From the NCBI GenBank assembly GCA_026545765.1, contig CM048844.1:60511545-60575544 (forward strand): a stretch of DNA of 64,000 nt, read 5' to 3'. The DNA is from Plantago major (lineage: Eukaryota; Streptophyta; Magnoliopsida; Lamiales; Plantaginaceae). Positions 1 to 12,600 of this stretch are shown here, piece after piece; positions within the stretch are counted from its first letter, which is position 1, and each line of letters opens with the position of its first letter. The translations under genes were made by a program, and so were the position numbers. Below the pieces are notes generated by a model that had not been told where the DNA came from, searched no databases, and saw nothing but the letters and a program-made list of their open reading frames with translations.

Positions 1-19
1 TCCTACTAGCACTAAACCT

Positions 20-1027
20 ATGATGAGATGGATCAAAGATCATCCTGCAAAGGATGTAATTGGACCAATTAATCAAGGTGTTGGGACTAGGAGAGCAATA
101 GCTGAAAATGCTAATTCTCTCTTTGGATGTTTCATCTCGAATATTGAACCTAAAAATATAGAAGAAGCATTAGGAGACCAAGACTGGATCTCTGCAATGC
201 AAGAAGAGTTGGATCAATTTGAGAGAAACAAAGTCTGGAAACTAGTTCCATTTAGAGAAGGAATATCTGTGATTGGAACTAAATGGGTTTTCAGAAACAA
301 GATGAATGAATCTGGTGAAATAACCAGAAACAAAGCAAGATTGGTTGCCAATGGATTTACCCAGACTGAAGGCTTAGATTTTGACGAGTCATATGCACCA
401 GTTGCCAGATTGGATGCAATAAGACTCTTTCTAGACTTTGCAGCTCATAAAGATTTCAAAGTTTATCAGATGGATGTCAAAAGTGCATTCTTGAACGGTG
501 AACTTGCAGAAGAAGTTTATGTTGAGCAACCACCTGGCTTTGATGTTTCCTCAGAAAGTAGAATGGTCTATAAACTACAGAAAGCTCTGTATGGACTGAA
601 ACAGGCTCCAAGAGCATGGTATGACACTTTGGCCAAGTACCTTCTGGAAAGTGGTTTAAAGAAAGGTGAAGTTGATAAAACTTTATTTACCTTAAATCAT
701 GATGGGAAACTACTCTTAGTTCAAGTATATGTTGATGACATCATATTTGGATCTAAGGACAAGCAACTTTGTAATGACTTTGCAAATCTCATGAAAAGCA
801 AGTTTGAGATGAGCATGATGGGAGAAATGAATTATTTTCTAGGATTGCAAGTCAAGCAACTCAATGATGGAATATTCATTAGTCAAACAAAGTATGCAAA
901 AGATATGCTCACAAAATTCAATCTTAAGCCTTCTGAAAAGAATGCTAAGATACCTATGAGCATTGGACCCAAAATGACCTATCTTGAATCGATAAGAGTG
1001 TTGAAGAACATAAGTATAGGAAATTGA
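20..1027 (+). pseudogene. Copia reverse transcriptase region of C0
   Basis: This frame encodes the Copia-type reverse transcriptase (RVT_2 family). Recognisable stretches are the leading [13 protein letters not shown], the [20 protein letters not shown] block, [13 protein letters not shown] and the catalytic YVDDIIFG. In an active element this domain copies the RNA genome into DNA inside the virus-like particle. It is preceded by the end of the integrase-RT linker and followed by RNase H on the same strand. It is a fossil piece of a truncated element and is not a host gene. Confidence 0.9.
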
Positions 1028-1035
1028 TAGGTTCA

Positions 1036-1669
1036 CTACTTTACCTCACCGCAAGTAGACACGATATTCAATACTGTTGTTGAGTATGTGCTAGATTTCG
1101 CACAAATCCAATGCAAACACACTACAACATTGCTATGAAAATATTAAGGTATGTAAAGGGTACGATAGATGTAGGATTGTGGTATCCTAAGGAAAGCGGA
1201 TTGAGTTTATTTGGGTACTCGACTGATTATCTTGGATCATCGCTTGATAGGAAAAGCACCTCAGAACTTGTCCGGGTACTAGACTTATCTCATGGTTTAG
1301 CAAGAAGCAAAACTCAATTGCAACTTCTACCACAGAGGCTGAATATATTGCTGCTGGTTGTTGTGCAACACAAATTCTGTGGATACAACAACAACTTAAA
1401 GACTATGGACTCGATGATAAGAAAACTCCCATTTTCTGTGACAACACAAGTGCTATTGCAATTACACAGAATCCTAAATTTCATGCCAGAACAAAGCACA
1501 TTGATGTTAGACATCACTTCATCAGAGACCATGTTGAAAAGGGCAATATAGAGATACTCAAGATTGGAACTGAAGACCAACTTGCAGATATCTTCACTAA
1601 GCCACTACAAGAAAGTAGATTCTTATCCTTAAGACATAGTCTTGGACTAATGGAACTACCAATGAACTG
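1036..1669 (+). pseudogene. Copia RNase H region of C0
   Basis: The stretch carries the usual Copia RNase H signatures: a DRKSTSE block, a region matching TTEAEYIAAGCC, and the terminal QLADIFTKPLQESRF with the closing LGLMELPMN. The reading frame is broken. The same end of pol occurs at 27089-27237 in copy C1 with only a few differences, so the two copies belong to one family. Confidence 0.8.
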
Positions 1670-1674
1670 AAAGA

Positions 1675-1768
1675 GTTCAGGTATCTGGAACGGGCATCTA
1701 GAGAAGAGGTATCTGGAACGGGCATCCAGAGAATAGAAAAGAGAAATCTGGAACGGGTATCCAGAAGT
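1675..1768 (+). repeat. Short tandem repeats after pol in C0 (three units)
   Basis: Three imperfect units built around ATCTGGAACGGGYATCCAG follow the pol stop. The core can fold as a small hairpin (CTGG/CCAG). The same block in C1 (27246-27370) has more units, so copy number varies between family members. Confidence 0.75.
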
Positions 1769-2479
1769 CAAAAAGGCTAAAAAGCAAAAAGATAGCTTAA
1801 GATCCTTGAGACGAGAACTCAGATATCTGAATCATTCTATAAACGGGGAACACAAAAGAGAATAGTATAACTATCTGCAGTCAACTACTCTCTTGAAACT
1901 CGCATTAATTTCTATCTTGATGAAAAACTTGGAAAAATCCTAAGTATAAGACAGGTTCAGATGCAAACAGTGTTCTTGGTCATACAGAATTGTGATTCAG
2001 ATAGCAAGTCGCCAAAATTCATTAAATGGGCACAATTACACTTGTTGATTGTGATCATTGCTGAAGAAGCAATGGTGACCCTTGATGAAATTAAGCGATT
2101 GATCTGTACGGTGGAAATTAATTCACTGTAAATAGTGGACTGTTGAAATTCAGACATGGCCCACTAAGCATTTTATGCCGAACTAGCTTTTGCTCACGCC
2201 TGCTTGCAAATCACAGATACGTACACACAAAATCAATTTGTATGTATTTGTCTGTTGGGATTCAACTGCTATATATATAGGATTGGCATAGGAAATCACT
2301 TTTGCCTAATCCGAAAACTCATCTTGCACAAAAATAGCAAATCCTTCTCTTGACTCTCTGCAAAACTTCTACAATCTCTGCAAATCAAGATTAAGTTTTT
2401 CTGCAAAGAATTACTGAATCAAATCTCTTTCAAACACCAATTTCAAATCCCTACACTATATAAAGAGATGGCCTCCAAG

Positions 2480-3016
2480 AACACTTCAAGGTTACCGGAG
2501 TATAGGAAGTACTTGATTTGGGAAACTAAGGAATAACTCCAAGGTTATTGAGTATAGGAAGTACTTAGCTTGGGAAGCTAGGGAATAACTCAAAGGTTTC
2601 TGAGTACAGGAAGTACTTGGCTGTGAAAGCCGGGGAACAACTCAGGGGGAACATTTGGTTGGGAACCAATTGTTTAAGAATCTTAGAATAGGATTATTGT
2701 AAGGTGAACTCAATTATCTGTTCTAGTGAATTCTAGGTCTCTGGTAGACCGAAGTGGATTAGTTGGAGGATTACGCCACCTCCAGATACCACTATACTTG
2801 CTGTGTTATTTACCTTTCTGTATTTACATTTCAGCAACACACACACACACTTTAACTGTTTCTGCACTTATCTTTATTAAGTCTTCCGCGCTCTGATTCT
2901 AAGTATTAGATATCTATTTAGATATCTGATAAATAGTTTTTATTGACAAAAGTTTTAAAAGACTATTCCCCCCCCCCCCCCCCGAGTCTTTTACTTTGCC
3001 GTTATCTGGACCAACA
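2480..3016 (+). repeat. Partial SIRE-type LTR of C0
   Basis: This is the 3' portion of a SIRE LTR, matching 34570-35107 and 6540-7005. Shared landmarks are the repeated AGTATAGGAAGTACTT phrases, GGATTACGCCACCTCCAGAT, a long C tract near 2968 and the terminal TTATCTGGACCAACA. It lacks the LTR's 5' part. Confidence 0.85.
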
Positions 3017-4047
3017 ACCACCCCGTGGTGGTATGTGATCACTGTACCACACACACAAAAATTATTATTTTACAAACATAGTATCACATGCTAACTTAAT
3101 CATGAAATGTTGTGGCCGAATCTTATTATAAAGCTATGGAACGGATTTGAGTATATGCTAGATTCAGACATAAACATCATTATTTCGAACCGAATTGAAT
3201 TCGAGTTGGATAGATCCGACCCACTTAAAAGTAAAATAACGAATACCAGTGTAGTAAAATATAGGTCGAGATGACCTTGATAGTGTCCCTGAGTCTTGTT
3301 AGTAAACATTACAGAAAAATATATGCCCTTGAATCTATAATAGGAAATTATTTATCAGTTATACACATTTGATGTGAAATTTAATATCTTATTGTATATA
3401 ATTTTTTCTACCAATGTTTGATGGTAAAGGAAAATGTATGATCAAAGTGCAAATCGTTTGTATAAATGATTTGTACATAAGTAGGTTTAATATTGCAAAC
3501 GGATAGTTGTTGTTATACTTAGTCTCGAAATTTTACTTTTTTAGGTCATAAACTTTTGATTGTTATTAGTAGACTTGTTACAATCAAGCTTTATAAGTTC
3601 TTTTGGCCAATGTTTGTATCGAAGTTTCTAATTGTACGGTTGATAAATCAAGTATAAACTGATCGGACTATACCAATCTTGCTCACCTAAACTGGCATGA
3701 TCCTTTATTCGTCATAAGTTAAGTAATTTTCAAAGATTAGTGTCTCGGCCTAGAATATTTTTTTTCTTTTTTTATGGGCACTTTTTATTTATTTTTTAAT
3801 ATTTACCTATTATTATCAAATATTCCTATTAAACTCAATCATTATTTTCCGTTTCAGAAAAAACTCAATCATTATTTCAATATACACGAAATAATCCTTG
3901 AACTTTGTCAAATTTGTTTCATGATAATATATGCATGGTGAAATTTTTTTATTTTCCTTCTTTTTTAATATATTGTGGAATAATCTAAATTGTATATTAT
4001 GATGGCAAATTTCATTTTAATACTGAGAGACCTTTGTGAAAATTTTA

Positions 4048-4116
4048 TTTATAATAAAACTCACATACGTCATTAACTTACACATAGTTAATGAAGTATA
4101 TGAGTTTTATTATAAA
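4048..4116. repeat. 31-bp inverted repeat (hairpin)
   Basis: Arms 4048-4078 and 4086-4116 are reverse complements with two mismatches, separated by a 7-nt loop (TACACAT). The arms include AATAAAACTCACATACGTCA and its counterpart. The size suits a MITE relic or a hairpin transcript, but no target duplication is obvious, so no class is assigned. Confidence 0.75.
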
Positions 4117-4216
4117 TTAATATATACTTCATTAATATCATTTTAAATATTAAGCAAATGCAGTATGGAGTATAATTGAATAAAGACAAAATGATACTAC
4201 CCCAAACATTGTTAAG

Positions 4217-4950
4217 CACCTTCGTGTAGATCATATTAGTCGTAGTGTGGGTGGACTTGACTATCGAATCAAGTTTTGAAGAATGAAATATATCGTTCTT
4301 AAAGTTGAGTTTACCGTAAGTTCCAACGATGGAACTACCCCATCCTTGGAGTTCAAATTCCTCACCGATTTGGGTTTATGTTTTTTAAGTTGAAACTATC
4401 TGATTCATTGAGTTGAATTTTCTCATATTGAGTTTGCAAGTTCGAATTATTTCATTTTTTAAGTTCATTTACCTTCAGATTTATATACTAATTTGTAATC
4501 ATTCTACTCTTGGAGTACTTTACAATATAGTGTGGTTTATTATTCAATTAGAGTTCTGAAGTTGTAATATTTGATCCATACAATACTCCAATTAGTTTGT
4601 ATTTTGAATTGAATTTTCAAGTTGGAATTATTCCAGCTTAGAGTTGAGTTACCCATTAAAGTTGCATTCTTCTCATTCTTAGAGTTGGTTTACATTTCAA
4701 ATTAATTTCTCAAGTTCGAAGAGTTGGTTTACAATTCGAATTAAATTTTCCAAGTAGGAAATGTCATGTTCTTATAATTGGTTTACCCATTAAACATAGT
4801 TTATAAATTGGAATTATCAAATTTTTAGAATATTGCTTTCCTTAATAGTGTAGTTTGCACTTGTAATTGAGTTACTAAGTCCAGTTATTCTATTTCTAAA
4901 GTTGTTTGCCATTTGAATTGAATTCTCAATTTAAAATCTTCAAGGGAGTG
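4217..4950 (+). repeat. Degenerate tandem array with roughly 70-bp spacing
   Basis: Diverged phrases of the type TTCTTAGAGTTGGTTTAC, AATTCGAATTGAATT and CTCAAGTTCGAATTATT recur many times. The unit is old and imprecise, so the period is only approximate. A matching array on the opposite strand lies at about 41460-41760, outside the other Tat copy. Confidence 0.55.
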
Positions 4951-5128
4951 TTTCAGATGCAATTCCTACTCGATTTAATCGAGAAAGCCTTCGTATCTTG
5001 TTTGTCAAGCGATTTTTAATCGAGTTGAAATAGTAACGTTTTTAATCCAACTTCTATTTACAACTCAATTAAAATTTCGCTCTCTACCTACTCTTTTTTT
5101 CTCACTATATTCCTTCATATATAATACT

Positions 5129-7451
5129 TGTTGATACGGATATGTGTCCAATCCGTTAAGGGCGCCATAGAGCGTGTCCTAGAGCGCATCAAGGCTGAGA
5201 TAGCCATTCAAAGCTAGTCCGACCTTCGAGTGGTCCGTCCTAAAGGAAACCATCTCAGGTCAACTAGTACTCACAAGTCAGCACGCCATTTCAGCTAGGT
5301 CCGACCAAGCTAGATGGATGACTTCAACGACAAATGGTTACTGGTCCTCCCAAGTACCGCAACCGCCGTCCTAAGATGCTAAACGGACCGGACGAGAGAA
5401 TCTCGGACGCCACCAGTACAGTAAGACCAAACGTATTTGACAGAACCACTGAGATGCTTCCGTGGAACTCTAAGGTCCGGACACCTTGAGTTACCCGAGG
5501 ACAGAGTCAACCAATCATGCGGATCTGTCCGAGGGACTTACACGGACCCGACATGCGGAACAGTACTCTCAGAGGAAAAGGTCCAAACTACCCTCCCAGG
5601 CCCTGTTAGGAATATCTGTTAGTATTTTGATCATTCATCACATGTTCTTATCTTTGCCAGAAAGGTGATTAAGTACTCTTAGTTCACTTGAACATTGTAA
5701 AAGAGGAAATCACTGAGTATGATTAGTCTAGTAAATCTTGTTTTAGGATTATAGGTCTTTGAATGTAATTTTTATTTCCAAGAAGACCATGAAGATCAAT
5801 CCTAGCAACGGAGCTTTTCTGAAGATTACAAGACCGGAGATTGCACAAGATTTATGAAGACACCAAGGTTTAGTCTCACTCGGAAAGACTATGTCCTTAA
5901 TCCTTTCTTAAGTGCATTTAGTTACTTTTGAAACATGATTCTGGAACATATGACATCATGAGTATGGAGCATGCAAGCCATCAGAAAGGCTAATGTATCC
6001 GTTGAAGACTACAGGACAAGAAATAGTACATATGCATTAATTGCATCGGCAGAAAAAGCCGCTAAAACGATCCTCTCCGAGATATGAGACAAGGACTTAC
6101 GAGTACTCATTTCAAGATAAGTATAGTGAATTTGAATTGTGTCTAACGGATAACATCCCAACGACTCTCAATTCATCTATAAATATCACACACTTAGATC
6201 TTTGAAATCGACTAAAGAACGATCTAACTTGCAAACTTACAATCTAGCAAAGTATTCTCTCAAGCACTCTACTACCCTTTTGAAAGCTTTACATTGCTTG
6301 AAGAATCACTAGTAGTTCTAAGTTGTCTGAACCTTAACAAGAGATTGTTATTCATGAAAGAGTTGAACTATCGGATAACCTTTACAAGCTCATTCTCGAG
6401 CGGACATCAATTACTTGGGTCAAGAAGAATGATTGCCATACTGAACAAGTGTATTAAGTAGTCTTGTTCTATTAGGCTCTCGAAACATAAGCGAAAAGTT
6501 ATACAAGAAGCCTCTCGACAAACCTTATAACCAACACCATCAAGGCGTGGAGTAGAGGAAGTACTTGATTTGGGAAATCGGGGAATAACTCAAGGTTATC
6601 TAAGTAGAGGAAGTACTTAGCTCTAGGAGTGAGGAATAACTCGGGGGAACATTTGGTTGGGAACCATTTGTTTAGGAATCTTAGAATAGGATTATTGTAA
6701 GGTGAATTCAATTATCATTCTAGTGAATTTTAGGTCTCGGAAAAGAAGTGGATTAGTTGGAGGATTACGCCACCTCCAGATACCACTATACTTCATGTTA
6801 TTTACCTTTCGCATTTATCTTCAAAGAAAGCACACACATACTTTTTGTTTCTGCACTTACCTATCTTAAAGTCTTCCGCGCTCTGAATTTAAGTATCAGA
6901 AACCCCCCATGTTTCTGAGAAACTGTGTTTATCGACAAAAGTTCTAAAAGACTATTCACCCCCCTCCCCCCCCAGTCTTTTACTTTGCCGTTATCTGGAC
7001 CAACAGGCCCATTAACTAGTATTGGATTACTGTTCACCAAGGGGCCATGGGCCAAAGGTAGCATTGGTGTCCAAATCTGAGGCATACACTTGGCATCATC
7101 TTATGGGCCACTCCATAAGCATGATATAACTATAAATATAACACAAGGTCCAAGACCTTAAGGTAAGTGAAATTCCCTAGGAAATTGTGCTGTCCACAAG
7201 TCATAAGCGCCCTTGATTTCATAACCTTTCCCACTACTATTGCATTGAGAGCTTTCAATTCTCCTTTGAGTAAAGCCTCCTTCCGGATTGACTTAGGTAA
7301 TCCGGGTAACCCATTCTAACCCCCCCCCCACTTAGTCCTTTCAGGTACTCTTGCTCGGACGAGCCTTTGCTCGGACTTCAAGTTGGAGGCGGATCCTAGA
7401 CTAGGTTACTGGTAGTAGTAGTGTTGGTGTTTGAGGTTTTATCCCTCAACA
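5129..7451 (+). repeat. 5' LTR of Gypsy A, split by a solo Copia LTR
   Basis: The LTR starts TGTTGATACGG and ends ATCCCTCAACA. Without the nested insertion and one copy of its target duplication it is about 916 bp, close to the 911- and 925-bp LTRs of copy B. Where B's two LTRs differ, A agrees sometimes with one and sometimes with the other, so the three look about equally distant from each other. Confidence 0.9.
5604..7005 (+). mobile_element. Solo LTR of a SIRE-type Copia element
   Basis: A 1402-bp LTR runs from TGTTAGGAATATC to GGACCAACA and is flanked by the perfect 5-bp duplication GGCCC (5599-5603 and 7006-7010). The interrupted Gypsy LTR resumes exactly where expected from copy B. 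There is no internal region, so this is a solo LTR left by LTR-LTR recombination. It is the same broad family as the LTRs ending at 3016 and 35107 but differs in its 5' half. It inserted after Gypsy A. Confidence 0.92.
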
Positions 7452-7454
7452 TTT

Positions 7455-7472
7455 TGGCGCTGTCTGTGGGAA
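7455..7472 (+). promoter_or_regulatory. Primer-binding site of Gypsy A
   Basis: TGGCGCTGTCTGTGGGAA begins three bases after the LTR end and would pair with the 3' end of a host tRNA to prime first-strand synthesis. The equivalent site in copy B reads TGGCGCCGTCTGTGGGAA. The tRNA was not assigned. Confidence 0.75.
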
Positions 7473-7506
7473 ACTTACAAAAAGGTCTGTGTTGGTGTTG
7501 TGCTAA

Positions 7507-9600
7507 TGGCTAGAATGAGACGAACAGCTCGGATTGGTACCACTGGCGTAGGAACTCCACCACCACGCCCGCGAGGACGTCCGCCCACCCGGGGACGAAG
7601 GGCCGCTGTGGCTGGAAGGAACGCCGGAAGGAGATATCCAAGCGACAGGTGAACCGCCAGCCCATCCTCGGATGAGGGAAGAGACGCCTCGCTTAGGGGA
7701 GGCCAAAGTGTCCCTGTGAATGTCATGCCTACGGACCATGGAGAAGGAGTAGCGCGAGTTTCTCCGGCAGAAGCTCAAGGCCCTACCATAGGACAACAGT
7801 TTACAATGCCCGATGGTCGCGTTGTCCGCACAAGCGACCTCGGACTAAGTGAAACTCAGTTTGATAGATTGCTCACGATTATCCAAGGATGCCTAGGGTC
7901 TAACAATGCCCATCCTCAACAAGCCACTCCGCCAGTGGCTACTCTGGTTCAAGCGGAGCCCGCATTGTCAAGAAACAGACAGCTTCCGATCCAACAGAGG
8001 TTGGGAGATCAGCCGCCCCATGAGGATTTGCGAAACCTTCTAGACCGACGGGCCTCTGCTTCGCATGTTCGGGGTAAGGGAAGCCCGAATGGGAGGAGAG
8101 AGTACCATGAAGGGGGTAACAGGCATCCAGGCGGTCCGCGACAAGCCCCCCTGAGAGACAGAGATCATGTAGCGGAGACCATTCCAGTGGTCCGGCTAGA
8201 CGAACTCCCCGCTGATGTCGCAGTCCATCCACGGACAGGAGAGGTCATGACAGCGGACGAAATCTACGCCCAGCAAAAAAGCTTTAGAAACCCAAATTCT
8301 GAACCTCGGACGCCTGGTAAAGGACCACGAGCAGATCACTACAAGCGCACCAAATCCTCTGTGTGATGACATCATGAGGGAAAAAGAAAGAAATAGAAAC
8401 TTGGACCAAGTGATTCCGAACTTGGAATACTATTACGGGGATACTTGTCCCGTGGGTCACCTGACAAGGTACAACAGCAAGATGGATTCCAAGGAGCTGA
8501 GTGACAATACTAAAGCTCTCACGTTCTCATCTACCCTCTTCGGAACGGCTATGGATTGGTACACCACTTTGCCAAACAAGTCAATAAGGTCGTATGCAGA
8601 TTTATCTTCTAAGTTCTTAGCACGGTTCGGAAAATCAAAAAGAAGAAAACGTACCGTGGAGCACCTAGCCGAAGTTATCCAAAGGGAGCAGGAAGATCTT
8701 CGAACTTTTCTAGATCGCTTCAATACGGAAGTACTCTGAGTTGAGCCCTATAGTATTAAAGAACGGGTCCGTCACCTGTACGCTAATACTTACAACTCCG
8801 AGCTGCGGAGGAAGCTCTCTAGTCAGGAAGTGAGGAGCGAAAAACACTTGGATGACATCTGTGAGGAGGTTATGTACGGAGAAGAATACCGAAGGAACGT
8901 TCCAGTCCGAGCAGGATCGAAGAAGGGGAAGGAACCGCAAAGACAAGAACAATGCCAGGGGAAGTTTGACCCAAAGAGAGATCACAGAGACAAGGGCATT
9001 TACAGAGAGAGGAGTCCGCCCAGGAGATTCGCGGACTATACGCGCCTCAACAAGCCGAGATCCGACATCTTGGCCACCATTGTTGAGAAAAAGTTGGACA
9101 TCCAGTGGCCCAAGCCATCCCATAATCGCAGAAACAGAAATGCGAAAGGATACTGCAAATTTCACAAGAGCCGAGGTCATGAGACCGACGACTGTATCCA
9201 GTTAAAAAACAGAGGTCAAACACCTGGTGAGAGAGGGCAACTTGAAGGACCACGTATATGCGGACGAGCCCTCCAGGCATGATAGAACGGAGCGGAGAAG
9301 GGAGGATAACGCTATTGACCCGCCACCTCCGCCAGTAGGCTATCCGCCACGCACGGAAGGATATTCGTACAGATACGGCGATGAGATGGAGATGGAGAAC
9401 CCTCCGTACAGCGGAGTGATCAACACTATCGCAGGCGGACCCTCTGGAGGTGATAGCAGGAATGCAAGAGAGCGGACCGCCCAAAATCTTCGGAACAATG
9501 ACAGGGCGTACGGTGCCCCCGCGATTCGAGGAACAAATGCAATATCCTTCGACGATAGCGAAATCCCCCCTCCTACGGCATGAGGCGAGGAGATTGAAAA
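7507..9600 (+). pseudogene. gag region of Gypsy A
   Basis: The region starts MARMRRTARIG, followed by an Arg/Pro-rich N-terminus, a central gag fold (around KALTFSSTLFGTAMDWYTTL) and a zinc-knuckle-like stretch (YCKFHKSRGHETDDC). Gag is the structural protein of the virus-like particle. The copy is broken in several places. Copy B's gag (to 55507) is the better-preserved counterpart. Confidence 0.85.
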
Positions 9601-12600
9601 CCCGAATGTTCCTCTTGTGGTTTCATTGACCATCGCGACTTATCGAGTGAATAAAATTCTGGTGGATACCGGGAGTTCCTCGAATATCATTTCTAAGAGG
9701 ACCCTAGATCAGATGGAGTTGGGAAGAATCCGCTACGACAAAGTTCACACCTCTATACTAGGGTTTGGAGGAGGAACTGTTCGACCACTAGGAAGTGTTA
9801 TGTTACACGTTTCACTCGGAACCTTCCCGGCCAGGGTCACACAGTCGGTCCAATTTGTTGTGGTTGACCAGACATTCGACTACAGCGCCATCTTTGGGCG
9901 CCCAGGACTCAATCAATTCCGGGCTATTTCATCCACCTTACACAACAGAATGAAATTCCCAACTCCCTTTGGAGTAGGAGAAGAGGTGGGAAATATCCGA
10001 GAAGCTTGGGAGTGTTACATTATGTCCTCGAGAAGGGCATCTGCCCCCATTATGGCAGTCACTGTAACCTCCGATCCGAAAGCTGTTCTCCCGCCCAAAC
10101 AGGAGAATCCGCAGATAGGAGTAGGAAGCCAGAAGGAGAAGTTCCCTAGAACTGCACGGATCGAGCCTCACGAAACTCTCAAGGAAATCGAGATTGTTGT
10201 TGGGAGCCCGAAAAAGAAGACTAGAATCGGAACAGAGATGAGCGCAGAAGTAGAAATGAAACTTATTGCTTGTCTCCGAGACAACAGGGATGTATTTGCT
10301 TGGAGCACCGACGATCTGAAGGGAATAGATCCAAGAATCACTGTTCACCGTCTGAACATGGATCCCTCGATCAAATATATCCGACAGAAGAGGAAAGACT
10401 TTGGCCCAGTCAAGGACGCAATCATATCCGCTGAGGTTGATCGGCTCCTGAAAGCAGGGCACATTGAAGAAGTTAGGTACTCGGACTGGGTCTGTAATGT
10501 GGTACTTTTCGAGAAGGCCCCAGGAAAGTGGAGGATGTGTAATGACTTCACTAGGCTCAACAAGTTTTGTCCGAAGGATCCTTATCCACTACCTCGCATA
10601 GACCAGTTGGTAGATTCTACTGCGGGATGTGCACTCCTAAGCTTCATGGACGCATATCAGGGCTTCTATCAAATCCATATGGCCAAGGACGACATCAAGA
10701 AAACAGCCTTCTTCGCGGCAGGATGAGTGTACTGCTTCAAGGTGATGCCATTCGGGTTAAAAAATGCGGGAGCTACATACCAACGGTTGGTAAATAAGAT
10801 GTTCAAGGAGGAGTTGGGCAAAACAATGGAAGTCTACGTGGACAATGTGCTTGTTAAAAGTAAGACTGAAGAAGAGCATATTGAGCATCTCAACAATTGC
10901 TTTTCCATTCTTCGGAAATATGGAATGAAGTTGAACCCCGAAAAGTGTACGTTTGGGGTGAAAGGAGGAAAGTTTCTAGGGTACATGGTCACAGAAAGAG
11001 GGATAAGCGCAAACACTAAGAAGATCAAGGCAATCCTAGATCTGCCCCATCCGAAGAACCTCAACGAGGTACAACAGCTTATTGGGCGTCTAATGTCCTT
11101 AAGTCGTTTCATTTCCCGATCTGCAGAAAAGAACCTTCTGTTCTTCAAAATCCTCCGGAAAGGAGAGTGCTTTGAGTGGACCGCGGAATGTTCTGAGGCT
11201 TTCGAAAATTTGAAAAAGTACCTCCATTCCCCTCCGCTGCTCTCCAAACCCGTGGAAGGAGAACCACTCTACCTCTACCTAGCAATCACGGAAGAGGCAA
11301 TGAGTTCCGTACAAGTGCGGATTCAAGCTAATGATCATTTGCCAATCTACTATCTTAGTAAAGCCCTTGCTGGGGCGGAGACAAGATATGTGAAGATTGA
11401 GAAATTTGCGTACGCTCTGGTTTACACCGCCCGACGGTTGAAACCATATTTTAAGTCTCACAAAATAGTGGTACTAACTATGGAACCTTTGAAACAGGTC
11501 CTAGGAAAGCCCGATCAATCAGGATGACTCTCTAGGTGGGCGATCGAGCTGAGTGAGTACGACATTTGCTACCAGGCTCCGTCAGCCAAAAAGGCTCAAG
11601 TCCTCGCCGACTTCCTAGCGGAATATCCAGAGGAGGATTCAGAGAAAGTCCCTGACAAGCAGGTGGTCGAATGCCTAGTCACCAAGCATATAGTCCGAAA
11701 GCCAGTTCCGCCAAAGTTCAATTAGGAAAACCTCGAGGAGGCTCAGTTCATCAATCGGCCCTTTCCTTTGTCAGATGAGGAAACTCGGGTCAACCAAATG
11801 TTCCTTTTTGATGATGTTCCTAGAAGCTCCGGTGCTGACAACATCAGAACGGAAATCATGGAAAGGGAGAAACCAAGATCGGAACCTCAGCAGCTCACAG
11901 GAGATCTCCAAACCCAAAAACATCCTTCCGATATCTGGACATTGGAAGTGGATGGTTCTTCCACTGGAAGAGTAGGAGGAATTGGAATCTACCTTAAGAG
12001 CCCAGATGGTGCGGAACTCGACTATGCGATTTCTTTGGAGTTCAAAGTTACCAATAATGAGGCTGAGTATGAAGCACTTTTAGTGGGACTGCGTCTAGCC
12101 AAGGCACTCCAAGCCCGGAAGCTCAATGCATACACGGACTCACAACTCGTTGAAGCCCAATTTTCAGGGACTTTTGCCACAAAAGGTCCTTCGATGATCA
12201 AGTATCTTGAGTTACTCAAGAATGAGGCCAGCCACTTCGAGGAATTCACCTTGGAAAAATTTGATAGAGCCTGGAACGAAAGAGCTGATGCCTTGGCGAA
12301 ATACGCGTCTGCTACAGCGGCTCTAGACACGAGGAGAGTAATCCTACTCACCATTACTGACTCATCCGTCATGAGTCCCAATTCGGCGGTCATGATAGTT
12401 GACACAGGAAGAAACTGGATGACTGACATTTTTAACTATCTCAAGGACGGGTCTTTGCCAGTCGATCCGAAAGAATCAAGGAGCGTGCAATGCCGAGCAA
12501 ATAGATACTTTATACTGGGTGACGACTTGTACAAGAGATCTTTTGCCGGGACTCACCTGAGATGTTTGAACCCACATGAAGCACAAACCGTGCTGAGAGA

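Larger units (their letters stand above)
1..3016 (+). mobile_element. Ty1/Copia retrotransposon remnant, SIRE lineage (copy C0)
   Basis: The 3' part of a Copia element runs off the left edge of the window. Reverse transcriptase comes first, then RNase H, a post-pol stretch with short tandem repeats, the beginning of a post-pol ORF and the 3' part of an LTR ending in CCAACA. Reverse transcriptase lying after integrase and directly before RNase H is the Copia order; the post-pol ORF and the close match to copy C1 (27089-35107) place it in the SIRE group. The element is broken, with several breaks, and much of the region between pol and the LTR end is absent. Its LTR end is recognised because the same terminal bases close the LTRs at 7005 and 35107. 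Confidence 0.9.
3017..5128. other. Non-genic AT-rich flank
   Basis: About 2.1 kb between Copia C0 and Gypsy A shows no convincing coding frame on either strand. It holds an inverted repeat (4048-4116) and a degenerate repeat array (about 4217-4950). The last 180 bp before Gypsy A contains the palindrome CTCGATTTAATCGAG near 4971. Nothing else was recognised. Confidence 0.7.
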
